From the NCBI RefSeq assembly GCF_046348265.1, contig NZ_JAXMEO010000011.1: a stretch of 64,000 nucleotides of DNA. One strand, given 5' to 3'. Made by a program: the position numbers and the translations under genes. Positions within the stretch are counted from its first letter, which is position 1. Each line of letters begins with the position of its first letter. Shown here piece after piece: positions 36,531 through 44,427 of this stretch. Below the pieces are notes generated by a model, which searched no databases, was not told the DNA's origin, and worked only from the letters and a program-made list of their open reading frames with translations. The DNA is from Pelomonas sp937871895 (GTDB lineage Bacteria; Pseudomonadota; Gammaproteobacteria; Burkholderiales; Burkholderiaceae_C).

Positions 36531-38138
36531 ACCGGTGCGATACGGGGCTACCGAGGGCAGCCTGATCGTCATGCACGTCCCCTGGCCCGGTGTGGATCGC
36601 ACGTCGATCACGCCACCGAGCACATTGGTGACGATGTTATGGACGATGTGCATCCCGAGGCCCGAGCCGCCTGTGCCGAGCTTGGTCGTGAAGAAGGGGT
36701 CGAAGATCCGGCGCCTGACGTTTTCGTCCATGCCCCGGCCGTCGTCGATCACCTGAAGCTCCACCTCCAGGCTGCTCACCGCCCGGCACATCACACGCAC
36801 CGTGCCGTCCGCGCGGCCGTCAAAGGCGTGGACCAGGGTGTTCATCAACAAATTGGTCAAGACCTGACCGAGCGAGCCCGGGAAACTGTCCATGTGCAGG
36901 CCAGCCTCCAGCTCGGTTTTGATGACGTAGGGCGTGTGCTTGAAGCGGGGCTCGACCATCACCAGCACGTCCTCGATCACCTGCGCCAGATCGAAGGCCC
37001 GGCGCTGGTCGGTGGTCTGGTCGATGGCGACCTGCTTGAAGTCGCGCACCAGGTCTGCGGCCTTTTGCACGTTGCGGTGCAGGATGTCCTGCCCGTGGCG
37101 TGAATCCCTTACCAGGTCTTCCAGCACGCTGCGGCGCAGTGAGCCGCCGCCGCTGAGCATGCGCTCAAGCTCCTTGTAGCGGTCTTCCAGCGCCGTCACC
37201 ACGGTGAGTGCATTGCCCAAGGGCGTGTTCAGCTCGTGAGCCATGCCGGCCACCAAGCGACCCAGCGAGGCCAGTTTTTCAGACTCCACCAGCTCACGCT
37301 GCGCCGTCTGCAGCGTGGCCAGCGCGCGGGACAGCTCCTCGTTGCTTTGCGTCAGCTCCGAGGTGCGCTGGGCCACCGTGGCCTCCAGGCTCAAGTTCTG
37401 GCGGCGCAGGGCCTCGAAGGCCGACAGCAGCGCCAGGCGCATGCGCTCCATGGCACTGGCCACGCGCGTCAGCTCATCGGCACCGCCGCTCATCTCCAGC
37501 GGTCGGTCCAACTGGCCAGAGGCCAGCAGTTCGGCGTCATTGGTCAGGCGAGCCGTGGGCCGCAGCACCAGCACCTGCATCACCCACAGGATCAAGCTGG
37601 CCGACAGCACCAGCATCACCGAGCTGCGCATCAACGCCCACAGCTGCTCCTCCTGCTTGGCGCGCAGCAAGGGCAGGGCGCTCATGCTGATCTTCAGGCG
37701 AGCAATCTCACGGCCATCACGGCGAATGGGGCGGCTGTCGGTCAGCGTCAGCTCGTCTTCGCTCTCCTCGTGCTTGCGCTCGTAGACGAGGAAGGGCTGT
37801 GTCGCGTGAGGGTCCACCACGGTCACGGCCACAAAGCGCGGGTCCTCGACCTGGGCGTTCACCATCGGCAAGGCCAGCTCGGGGGCCACCTGCCAGACCG
37901 GTTCGGCCAGCGACAGCGACATGATGGCCAGCGTGTGGCTCAGGTCGCGCTGCAGGTCTTCCATCACTGCGCGGCGCGTCTTCTGGCCGTCGTAGACCAG
38001 GACGGCCGCCGTGGGCAGCAGCAGGCCCACGGCCAGCGCAAGCAGCACGGCAAAGCGCAGGGAATTGCCTCGCACACCCAGCCACCGCTTGGCCGGAGGC
38101 GAAGCAGGTGCGGGCGGCAGCGGTGTGCTGGGCGACAT
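36507..38138 (-). CDS. Orphan membrane sensor histidine kinase
   Basis: 543 residues. Two membrane helices (about 28-48 and 172-192) enclose a periplasmic sensor of about 120 residues; then a HAMP region, a coiled coil (RRQNLSLEATVAQRTSELTQSNEEL), a HisKA domain with phospho-acceptor His301 in GMAHELNTPLG, and an ATPase domain with N box NLLMNTLVHAF, G1 DDGRGM and G2 GTGGSGLGMHI. No response regulator is next to it. It is divergent from an ABC binding-protein gene across 152 bases, which suggests it may sense or regulate that ligand. The ATG at 38138 has no clear Shine-Dalgarno. Confidence 0.9.
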   Translation of the reverse strand: MSPSTPLPPAPASPPAKRWLGVRGNSLRFAVLLALAVGLLLPTAAVLVYDGQKTRRAVMEDLQRDLSHTLAIMSLSLAEPVWQVAPELALPMVNAQVEDPRFVAVTVVDPHATQPFLVYERKHEESEDELTLTDSRPIRRDGREIARLKISMSALPLLRAKQEEQLWALMRSSVMLVLSASLILWVMQVLVLRPTARLTNDAELLASGQLDRPLEMSGGADELTRVASAMERMRLALLSAFEALRRQNLSLEATVAQRTSELTQSNEELSRALATLQTAQRELVESEKLASLGRLVAGMAHELNTPLGNALTVVTALEDRYKELERMLSGGGSLRRSVLEDLVRDSRHGQDILHRNVQKAADLVRDFKQVAIDQTTDQRRAFDLAQVIEDVLVMVEPRFKHTPYVIKTELEAGLHMDSFPGSLGQVLTNLLMNTLVHAFDGRADGTVRVMCRAVSSLEVELQVIDDGRGMDENVRRRIFDPFFTTKLGTGGSGLGMHIVHNIVTNVLGGVIDVRSTPGQGTCMTIRLPSVAPYRTGSDRPEAV

Positions 38139-38290
38139 GCGAGGCGAGTTTAGGCCGCTGTGCGTTTTGCCGCATGGCCCGGCACGCCACATCCGTCGCT
38201 CGGGTTAACACCAAGTGGAAGCAGCAGCTACAGGGCTGGGTGCGCGATCAAAATTCGCGCGCTCAAGAACATGCCGAGGAAGGGGATCGT

Positions 38291-39418
38291 ATGGATCGAC
38301 GGAACTGCTTGCGTTCACTGGGAGGGACCCTGGGCGCAGCGTCGACCCTCGGTTGGTTGAATCCTGCCCAGGCGCAGTCCGTGCTGCGCTTCGGGATGAT
38401 CGCGGGCTTCACCGGCCCGGTCAGTGCGCTCACGCAGGAAAGTGCCGACGGCGCGCGCCTGTGCTTCGAGGCCGTCAACGCCCAGGGCGGTGTGCGTGGC
38501 CAGCAGCTGGAGCTGGTGGCGCTGGACGACAAGTACGACGCCGCGCTCACGGCGCAGCACGGCAAGAACCTCGCGGCCCAGGGCGTCTTGGCCTTCATGC
38601 TCCCCCGCGGCACGGCACAGTCCGAAGCGCTGGTGCCCATCGCCACCCAAGCGCGCATGGCGCTGATCGCGCCAGTCTCCGGCGCCATGAGCTTGCGCTA
38701 CCCGGTGCAGCCCAATGTCTTCAACCTGCGCGCCAGCTTCCAGCTGGAGGCCGAGCGCGCCGTGCGCCATCTGGCGCAGACCGGCGTCAAGCGCATCACC
38801 ATCATCAAGAGCAATGACGTGTTTGGCACTGACGCCGGCATGGGCGCCATCAAGGGCCTGGAAGCTGTTGGCCTGCGCGTGCTCTCGAACCTGAGCTACG
38901 ACCGCGCCAAACCCAATCTCGCACCCATGATGCAGGCCGTGGCCAAGGCCGGCATCGAGGCCGTGGTGCTGATCGGCCCTGGCTACGCCGTGGCGGAAGG
39001 CGTGCAGGCGCTGCGTGCGGCCGGCTCCACGGCCCACGTGGCCACACTGTCCAACAACGCCACCGCCGAGTTCGTGAAGTCCCTGGGTGACCAGGCGCGC
39101 GGCGTCATCGTGACCCAGGTGATGCCCTATGAGCGCTCGTCCAACAACCCGATGGTGCGGGAGGCGCTCAACCTCGCCAAGGCCAGCGGCCGTACCGAGC
39201 TGACCTCGGCCCATGTCGAGGGCTTTGCGGCCGCACGCCTGGTGGTGGAGGCGCTCAAGCGCGTGCCCAAGGACGTCTCGCGTGACAACCTCGTCAAGGC
39301 CCTGGAAGGCGGACGCTTTGACCTTGGCGGCCTGCAGGTGCGCTACACCGAGAAGGACCACTTCGGCCTGGAGTTCACCGACGTGTCCATCATTGCCGAC
39401 GGCAAGTTCCTGCGCTGA
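38291..39418 (+). CDS. ABC transporter substrate-binding protein, branched-chain amino-acid type
   Basis: 375 residues. An N-terminal export signal with an Arg-Arg pair (MDRRNCLRSLGGTLGAAST) resembles a Tat or long Sec signal, cleaved after PAQAQ. The Leu/Ile/Val-binding fold follows (LRFGMIAGFTGPVSALTQESADGA, ELVALDDKYDAALTAQ, GFAAARLVVEALKR). A strong AGGAAGGGG precedes the ATG. No permease or ATPase gene is near, so it is an orphan receptor, possibly feeding the divergent histidine kinase or a transporter elsewhere. Confidence 0.9.
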   Translation: MDRRNCLRSLGGTLGAASTLGWLNPAQAQSVLRFGMIAGFTGPVSALTQESADGARLCFEAVNAQGGVRGQQLELVALDDKYDAALTAQHGKNLAAQGVLAFMLPRGTAQSEALVPIATQARMALIAPVSGAMSLRYPVQPNVFNLRASFQLEAERAVRHLAQTGVKRITIIKSNDVFGTDAGMGAIKGLEAVGLRVLSNLSYDRAKPNLAPMMQAVAKAGIEAVVLIGPGYAVAEGVQALRAAGSTAHVATLSNNATAEFVKSLGDQARGVIVTQVMPYERSSNNPMVREALNLAKASGRTELTSAHVEGFAAARLVVEALKRVPKDVSRDNLVKALEGGRFDLGGLQVRYTEKDHFGLEFTDVSIIADGKFLR

Positions 39419-39441
39419 CCGCCAGCGTTGGCGCCATCATC

Positions 39442-39474
39442 CGGCCCTGCCCATGCAGGGCCGTTTTCTTTTCA
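39442..39474 (+). terminator. Intrinsic terminator before the SDR gene
   Basis: 9-bp stem CGGCCCTGC/GCAGGGCCG, loop CCAT, then TTTTCTTTTC. The next gene starts about 10 bases later, with AGGGG between. Confidence 0.9.
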
Positions 39475-39484
39475 GGGGTGAGCG

Positions 39485-40273
39485 ATGGATCTTGGTTTGA
39501 CGGGCCGCTGGGCCCTGGTGTGCGCCGCCAGCAAAGGCTTGGGGCGCGGCTGCGCCGAGGCCCTGGGCGCAGAAGGCGCAAACCTTGTGATTACCGCGCG
39601 CGGCGAGGCCGACCTGCAGGCTGCCGCTGCCGCGCTGCGCCTGGCCCACCCCGGCATCGAGGTGCGCGCCGTGGCGGGCGACATCACCACGCCCGAGGGC
39701 CGCACCGCTGCACTCGCCGCCTGCCCGCAGGTGGATGTGCTCGTCACCAATGCCGGCGGCCCGCCGCCCGGTGACTTCCGCGATTGGTCACGTGACACCT
39801 GGATCGCCGCGCTCGACGCCAACATGCTGACCCCCATCGACCTGATCAAGGCCACCGTGGACGCCATGGCCGAGCGTGGCTTTGGGCGCGTGGTCAACAT
39901 CACCTCGGCGGCCGTCAAGGCGCCGAACGATGTGCTGGGCCTGTCCAACGGCGCCCGCACCGGGCTTACCGGCTTCGTGGCCGGCCTGGCGCGGCAACCC
40001 CGGTTGGCCAGCCGCAATGTGACGATCAACAACCTGCTGCCCGGCGCCTTCGACACCGACCGCCTGGCCAAGACCCTCGCGGCCGGCGCGGCCAAGGCTG
40101 GGCTCAGCCAGGACGCCTTTGCCGAACGACGCCGCCAAGGCATCCCCGCACAGCGCTTTGGCACGGCCGCCGAGTTCGGTGCGATCTGCGCCTTCCTGTG
40201 CAGTCAGCAGGCCGGCTACCTGACCGGGCAGAACCTGCTGCTGGACGGCGGCGCCTACCCTGGCACCTTCTGA
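39485..40273 (+). CDS. Short-chain dehydrogenase/reductase lacking the YxxxK motif
   Basis: 262 residues, Rossmann fold with coenzyme loop CAASKGLGRG and NAGG. The structural Ser141 of NITSAAV is present, but where Tyr154 and Lys158 are expected the sequence has Ser154 and Arg158 (GLSNGART). An SNGAR-type variant of the SDR active site therefore replaces the standard catalytic Tyr/Lys. The C-terminus GYLTGQNLLLDGGAYPGTF is normal. Annotations of relatives as 3-oxoacyl-ACP reductase should be treated with care. Upstream is an intrinsic terminator; 16 bases downstream begins the penicillin-acylase-like gene. Confidence 0.88.
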   Translation: MDLGLTGRWALVCAASKGLGRGCAEALGAEGANLVITARGEADLQAAAAALRLAHPGIEVRAVAGDITTPEGRTAALAACPQVDVLVTNAGGPPPGDFRDWSRDTWIAALDANMLTPIDLIKATVDAMAERGFGRVVNITSAAVKAPNDVLGLSNGARTGLTGFVAGLARQPRLASRNVTINNLLPGAFDTDRLAKTLAAGAAKAGLSQDAFAERRRQGIPAQRFGTAAEFGAICAFLCSQQAGYLTGQNLLLDGGAYPGTF

Positions 40274-40289
40274 CGACCAAGGACGCTGC

Positions 40290-42656
40290 ATGCGCTGGAT
40301 CAAACGCCTGGTGTTGGGCTTGCTGGCCCTGGTACTGCTGCTGGCCGCCGTGCTGACCGGACTGCTGCGCGGCAGCCTGGCCCAGCTCGATGGCGAGCGC
40401 AATGCCAGTGCCGCCGAGCTGGCAGCGCCTGTCGAGCTGCAACGCGATGCGCGTGGCTACCTGAGCGTGGTGGCCGAGAACCGCCTCGACGCCGCCAGGG
40501 CCTTGGGCTTTGCGCATGCGCAAGAGCGCTTCTTCCAGATGGACCTGCTGCGCCGCAATGCGGCTGGCGAGCTGGCCGCCTTGGTGGGCGCCAAGGCGCT
40601 GCCGCTCGACAAGGCGCGGCGCGTGCATCGCTTTCGCACCCGGGCCGAGGCCGCCTTGGCGGCGCTCGATGCGCCTGACCATCAACTGCTCGACGCCTAT
40701 GCCGCCGGCGTGAACGCCGGCCTGGCGGCGCTCTCGGTGCGCCCGCCCGAGTACCTGTTGCTGCGCCAGGCTCCGGTGGCTTGGCGCGCGGCGGACACCC
40801 TGCTCGTCACGCTCAGCATGTACCTCGACCTGCAGCGCGGACAAGGGCGCGACGAGCTGGCCATGGGCGCGCTGCACAGCCTGGTCCCGCCCGACTGGTA
40901 TGCCTTCCTGACCCAGCACAGCAGCGACTACCAAGCCGCGCTGGATGACTCGCGTGTGGACGCGGTGCCCGTGCCAGCCTCGCCCTGGCCCGCAGCCCTG
41001 CGTGCCGCCCAGGTGGCCTGCAGTGACTGCCGGGGCACCGACGCCCGCGACATCGGCTCCAACAACTTCGCCGTCTCCGCCGCCCATGCCACGCACGGCC
41101 ACGCCATGCTGGCGGACGACATGCACCTCGGCCTGCGCGTGCCCGGCACCTGGTTCAAGGCCAGGCTGCAATGGAAGGAGCAGGGTGCCGCCCGCGACCT
41201 GACCGGCGTGACCCTGCCCGGCACGCCCCTGGTCGTGGCGGGCAGCAATGGCCAGGTGGCCTGGGGCTTCACCAACACCACGTCGGACTGGACCGACGTC
41301 ATCCGCCTGCAGCTCTCGGCCAACGGCCAGGCCTACCGCAGCGGCGGCGCGGACAAGCCCTTCATCCGCCACCAAGAGCGCATCGAGGTGGCCGGTGCTC
41401 CCGCTGAAAGCGTCGAAGTGCTGGAGACCGACTGGGGCCCCGTGCTGGAGCCCACCGGCCAGCGCGGCCCCCGCCATGCGCTGCGTTGGGTGGCGTATGA
41501 CCCGCAGGGCCTCAACCTCGGGCTGCGCCAACTGGAGCGCGCGGCCACGGTGGACGAGGCCGTGCGCGCCGCCGCTGGCATGGGCCTGCCCGCGCAGAAC
41601 CTGATGCTGGCCGACCGCACTGGCCGCATTGCCTGGACCGTGGCCGGCGCCATCCCGCGCCGCGTGGGCACGGACGACCCCAACCGCCCGCAGGACTGGA
41701 GCGACGGCAAACCCCGCTGGCAGGGCTACCTGGGGCCTGACGAGCAGCCCCGTGTGCTCGACCCCGCCGACGGGCGGCTGTGGACGGCCAACTCCCGCAT
41801 GGTGGGCGGCGCAGCGCTGGCCAAGCTCGGCAACGGCGGCTACGACCTCGGCGCCCGGGCCCAGCAGATCCGCGATGCGCTGCGGGCCCAGGAGCGCTTC
41901 GACGAAGCCGGCCTGCATGCCATCCAGATGGACCACCGCGCACTCTTCCTCGCGCGCTGGCAGCGCCTGTTGCTGGACCGGGTGCTGACACCTGACTTCG
42001 TGGCCCAGGAGGGTCTGCAGGCCTATCGGCAGCACGTCGAGCAAAGCAGTGACGCGGCCCGCGTGGACGCCGTCGGCTATGTGTTGGTGCGCGAGTTCCG
42101 CGCCACGCTGCTGGAGCTGCTGTTCGCGCCCCTGGCCGGCCAGTTGGAGGCTCAGGGCCACAAGCTGGCCGATCTGCGCCTGGCGCCCGAGGTGCCTGGC
42201 TGGGCCCTGGTCCAGGCCGGCCGGGCCGACACGCTGCCCGAAGCTTTTGCATCCTGGCAGGCACTGCTGCAAGCCGCCGTGCTGCGCAGCCGTGACGCCC
42301 TCGTCGCCCGCCACGGCACGCTGGACCAAACCACCTGGGGGAGCGAGAACCCGGCCAATGTGCGGCACCCGCTGTCTGCCGTGCTGCCGCTGCTGGCCCG
42401 CTGGCTCGACATGCCCCAGCAAGGCCTGGCCGGCGACCGCCACATGCCGCGCGTGCACGCGGCCGGCCATGGTCAGTCCGAGCGCATGGTCGTGGCGCCC
42501 GGCCATGAGGAAGACGGCTGGCTGGTGCTGCCCGGCGGCCAGAGCGGGCATCCGCTGTCGCCCTTCTACGCAGCCGACCATGCCGCCTGGGTCAACGGCG
42601 AGCGCGTGCCCTTCCTGCCCGAGGCGACGCAGCACCGCTTGATACTGCGGCCCTGA
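40290..42656 (+). CDS. Penicillin-acylase family N-terminal-nucleophile hydrolase
   Basis: 788 residues. A signal anchor or signal peptide (LVLGLLALVLLLAAVLTGLL) is followed by the alpha-chain region (GYLSVVAENRLDAARALGFAHAQERFFQMDLLRR), a spacer, and the autoprocessing site with the nucleophile Ser257 in RDIGSNNFAVSA; the beta chain runs to the end. Family members cleave amide bonds of beta-lactams or acyl-homoserine lactones after self-cleavage at the Ser. The natural substrate is unknown. It lies between two SDR genes with short gaps (16 and 18 bases), so the three may share a transcript. Confidence 0.92.
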   Translation: MRWIKRLVLGLLALVLLLAAVLTGLLRGSLAQLDGERNASAAELAAPVELQRDARGYLSVVAENRLDAARALGFAHAQERFFQMDLLRRNAAGELAALVGAKALPLDKARRVHRFRTRAEAALAALDAPDHQLLDAYAAGVNAGLAALSVRPPEYLLLRQAPVAWRAADTLLVTLSMYLDLQRGQGRDELAMGALHSLVPPDWYAFLTQHSSDYQAALDDSRVDAVPVPASPWPAALRAAQVACSDCRGTDARDIGSNNFAVSAAHATHGHAMLADDMHLGLRVPGTWFKARLQWKEQGAARDLTGVTLPGTPLVVAGSNGQVAWGFTNTTSDWTDVIRLQLSANGQAYRSGGADKPFIRHQERIEVAGAPAESVEVLETDWGPVLEPTGQRGPRHALRWVAYDPQGLNLGLRQLERAATVDEAVRAAAGMGLPAQNLMLADRTGRIAWTVAGAIPRRVGTDDPNRPQDWSDGKPRWQGYLGPDEQPRVLDPADGRLWTANSRMVGGAALAKLGNGGYDLGARAQQIRDALRAQERFDEAGLHAIQMDHRALFLARWQRLLLDRVLTPDFVAQEGLQAYRQHVEQSSDAARVDAVGYVLVREFRATLLELLFAPLAGQLEAQGHKLADLRLAPEVPGWALVQAGRADTLPEAFASWQALLQAAVLRSRDALVARHGTLDQTTWGSENPANVRHPLSAVLPLLARWLDMPQQGLAGDRHMPRVHAAGHGQSERMVVAPGHEEDGWLVLPGGQSGHPLSPFYAADHAAWVNGERVPFLPEATQHRLILRP

Positions 42657-42674
42657 CGCCTACCCACCTTGCCC

Positions 42675-43433
42675 ATGCCAAGTTCACCCAACCTCCGCAT
42701 CGCCCTCATCACCGGCGCCGGCAGTGGCATTGGCCGCGCGGTGGCCCAGGCCCTGGCCGAGGCCGGCTGGCAGCTCGCGCTGCTGGGGCGCCGTGAGGCC
42801 GCGCTGCGCGAGACCGCTGCCAGCCTCGCCACGCCCGAAGCCCTGGTGCTGCCCGCCGACGTGACTGACGAGGCCCAGGTGTCCCATGCCTTTGCGCAAC
42901 TTGAGGCACGCTTCTGCCGGCTGGACCTGCTGTTCAACAACGCCGGCGTGTCGTCGCGCAAGGTGTCGGTGGACGAGCTCTCGGTCGCGGAATGGCGCGC
43001 GGTGGTGGACACCAACCTCACCGGCAGCTTCCTCTGTGCACGCGCCGCCTTTGCGTTGATGAAGCGCCAGCAGCCGCGCGGTGGCCGCATCGTCAACAAC
43101 GGCTCCATCTCGGCCCATGTGCCCCGGCCCTTCTCGGCGCCCTACACCGCCACCAAGCACGCCATCACCGGCCTGACGCGCAGCCTCGGGCTTGACGGGC
43201 GAGCGCATGACATTGCCGTAGGTCAGATCGACATTGGCAACGCCGCCACCAGCATGGCCACGCCCATGCAACAGGGCATCCTGCAGGCCAACGGCCAGAT
43301 CGCCGTCGAGCCGACGGTAGACGTGGCCGAAGTGGCGCGCGCGGTGGTCTACATGGCCAGCTTGCCGCTGGGGGCCAATGTGCCCTTCATGACCGTGATG
43401 GCCACCGCCATGCCCTACATCGGGCGCGGCTGA
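42675..43433 (+). CDS. Short-chain dehydrogenase/reductase
   Basis: 252 residues with a complete active site: LITGAGSGIGRA coenzyme loop, NNAGVS, Ser of NNGSISA, and YTATK carrying the catalytic Tyr and Lys. An intact partner to the atypical SDR two genes upstream. Start ATG 42675, 18 bases after the hydrolase stop; an in-frame TTG lies 6 bases earlier. Substrate unknown. Confidence 0.92.
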   Translation: MPSSPNLRIALITGAGSGIGRAVAQALAEAGWQLALLGRREAALRETAASLATPEALVLPADVTDEAQVSHAFAQLEARFCRLDLLFNNAGVSSRKVSVDELSVAEWRAVVDTNLTGSFLCARAAFALMKRQQPRGGRIVNNGSISAHVPRPFSAPYTATKHAITGLTRSLGLDGRAHDIAVGQIDIGNAATSMATPMQQGILQANGQIAVEPTVDVAEVARAVVYMASLPLGANVPFMTVMATAMPYIGRG

Positions 43434-43459
43434 TCCAGTTCCGCAGGCGCGGCGTCTGT

Positions 43460-43600
43460 GATTCGGCCTTCCGGGCCGAGCGCCGGGCCGCCCCAAGCCG
43501 GCCGGCATGAGGCCGCGTGCGGCTCAATGCCGTACGCGGCTTCGTCCCCTCGGGGGACCGACTAGGCTCGCGCGCGTTCAGCGGCGCGAGACTGGGCGAG
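43460..43600. repeat. Palindrome-rich intergenic sequence resembling a dispersed repeat
   Basis: Contains GGGCCGCCCCAAGCCGGCC, CCCCTCGGGGG and GCGCGCGTTCAGCGGCGCG. From memory similar GC-rich intergenic palindromic stretches occur in many copies in Burkholderiales genomes. Only one copy is in the window, so repetition itself cannot be shown here. It separates convergent genes. Confidence 0.35.
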
Positions 43601-43604
43601 GGGC

Positions 43605-44297
43605 TCAGCGCAGCTTGATCTCGCCGTACCAGGTCTTGGCGCGGCTGCGGGTGTTGTCGGTGTCGGTCATGTAGGCGAAGGACACGAGCTTGCCGGGTTC
43701 TTCGCCGAAGGCGAGGCGGAAGTCCGCTGCCAGGTCACGTTTGTGGTCGCGCCAGTGGCGGCGCTCGCCGGGGCCGGAGTCGATCACGATCTTGCGGATG
43801 CGGTCGCTGCGCGGGTGGATGACGACAGTGCCTACGGGAAGCTCGGCATCCCAGACGTAGACGAGGCTGGCGTAGGGCGGCGTGTGGCCTGTGAGGGCGT
43901 GCGCCAGCTCGAACATCATGCGGGTCTTGAGGGGCAGGGCATCGATATCGCCTTCGAAGCCGAAGACCACGCGGGCCACGGCGTCAGAGCGCTCGGCAAC
44001 GCCGACGTTGGCATCGGGCAGCATGTCCTGCACCCACCATGAGAACTCGACCTCGTGGGCATCCTGCGGCCCCGTGGGCAGGCGCTTCATCCAGAAGCTG
44101 GCGGAGCCATCGGCTTCTGCGACCAGTGCGCGGCGGCCGTCTTTCTCGGCCCAGCTGTAGCGCGTGGCGCGCTTGCCGGGGATGGGGACGTTCTCCCAGC
44201 CGTCCGCGCCGGGGCTGACGGCGGGCGGCGCAGACGCGCAGGCCGCCAGCAAGGCGGCCAGGACCGTGATCAGCGAGGTGCGTAGCGGCGTGAACAT
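43605..44297 (-). CDS. DUF3047 putative lipoprotein
   Basis: 230 residues. Lipobox LLAAC in the first 20 residues (SLITVLAALLAACASAPP), so likely anchored to a membrane. The rest matches DUF3047 (RYSWAEKDGRRALVAEADGSASFW, VVFGFEGDIDALPLKTR, FAYMTDTDNTRSRAKTWYGEI). The function of the family is unknown. Monocistronic; the 130 bases between it and the next minus-strand gene contain nothing recognised. Confidence 0.85.
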   Translation of the reverse strand: MFTPLRTSLITVLAALLAACASAPPAVSPGADGWENVPIPGKRATRYSWAEKDGRRALVAEADGSASFWMKRLPTGPQDAHEVEFSWWVQDMLPDANVGVAERSDAVARVVFGFEGDIDALPLKTRMMFELAHALTGHTPPYASLVYVWDAELPVGTVVIHPRSDRIRKIVIDSGPGERRHWRDHKRDLAADFRLAFGEEPGKLVSFAYMTDTDNTRSRAKTWYGEIKLR

Positions 44298-44427
44298 GGA
44301 GCAAGAGCCTCTTCAGCGTCGGCCCAATTCGATCACGCAGCTGTGACAGCGTGATGGTCGCCAAGCCGCCGTAGTCGCGGCCGCGTCAAACCCGTCACGC
44401 GCCAGCGCGGTTTGCGAGTGTTCAGGT

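Noticed and set aside
40104..42635. 843-codon minus-strand frame
   Set aside because: Antisense to the penicillin-acylase-like gene; His/Gly/Gln/Ala-rich composition without motifs, expected from high-GC third-position bias.
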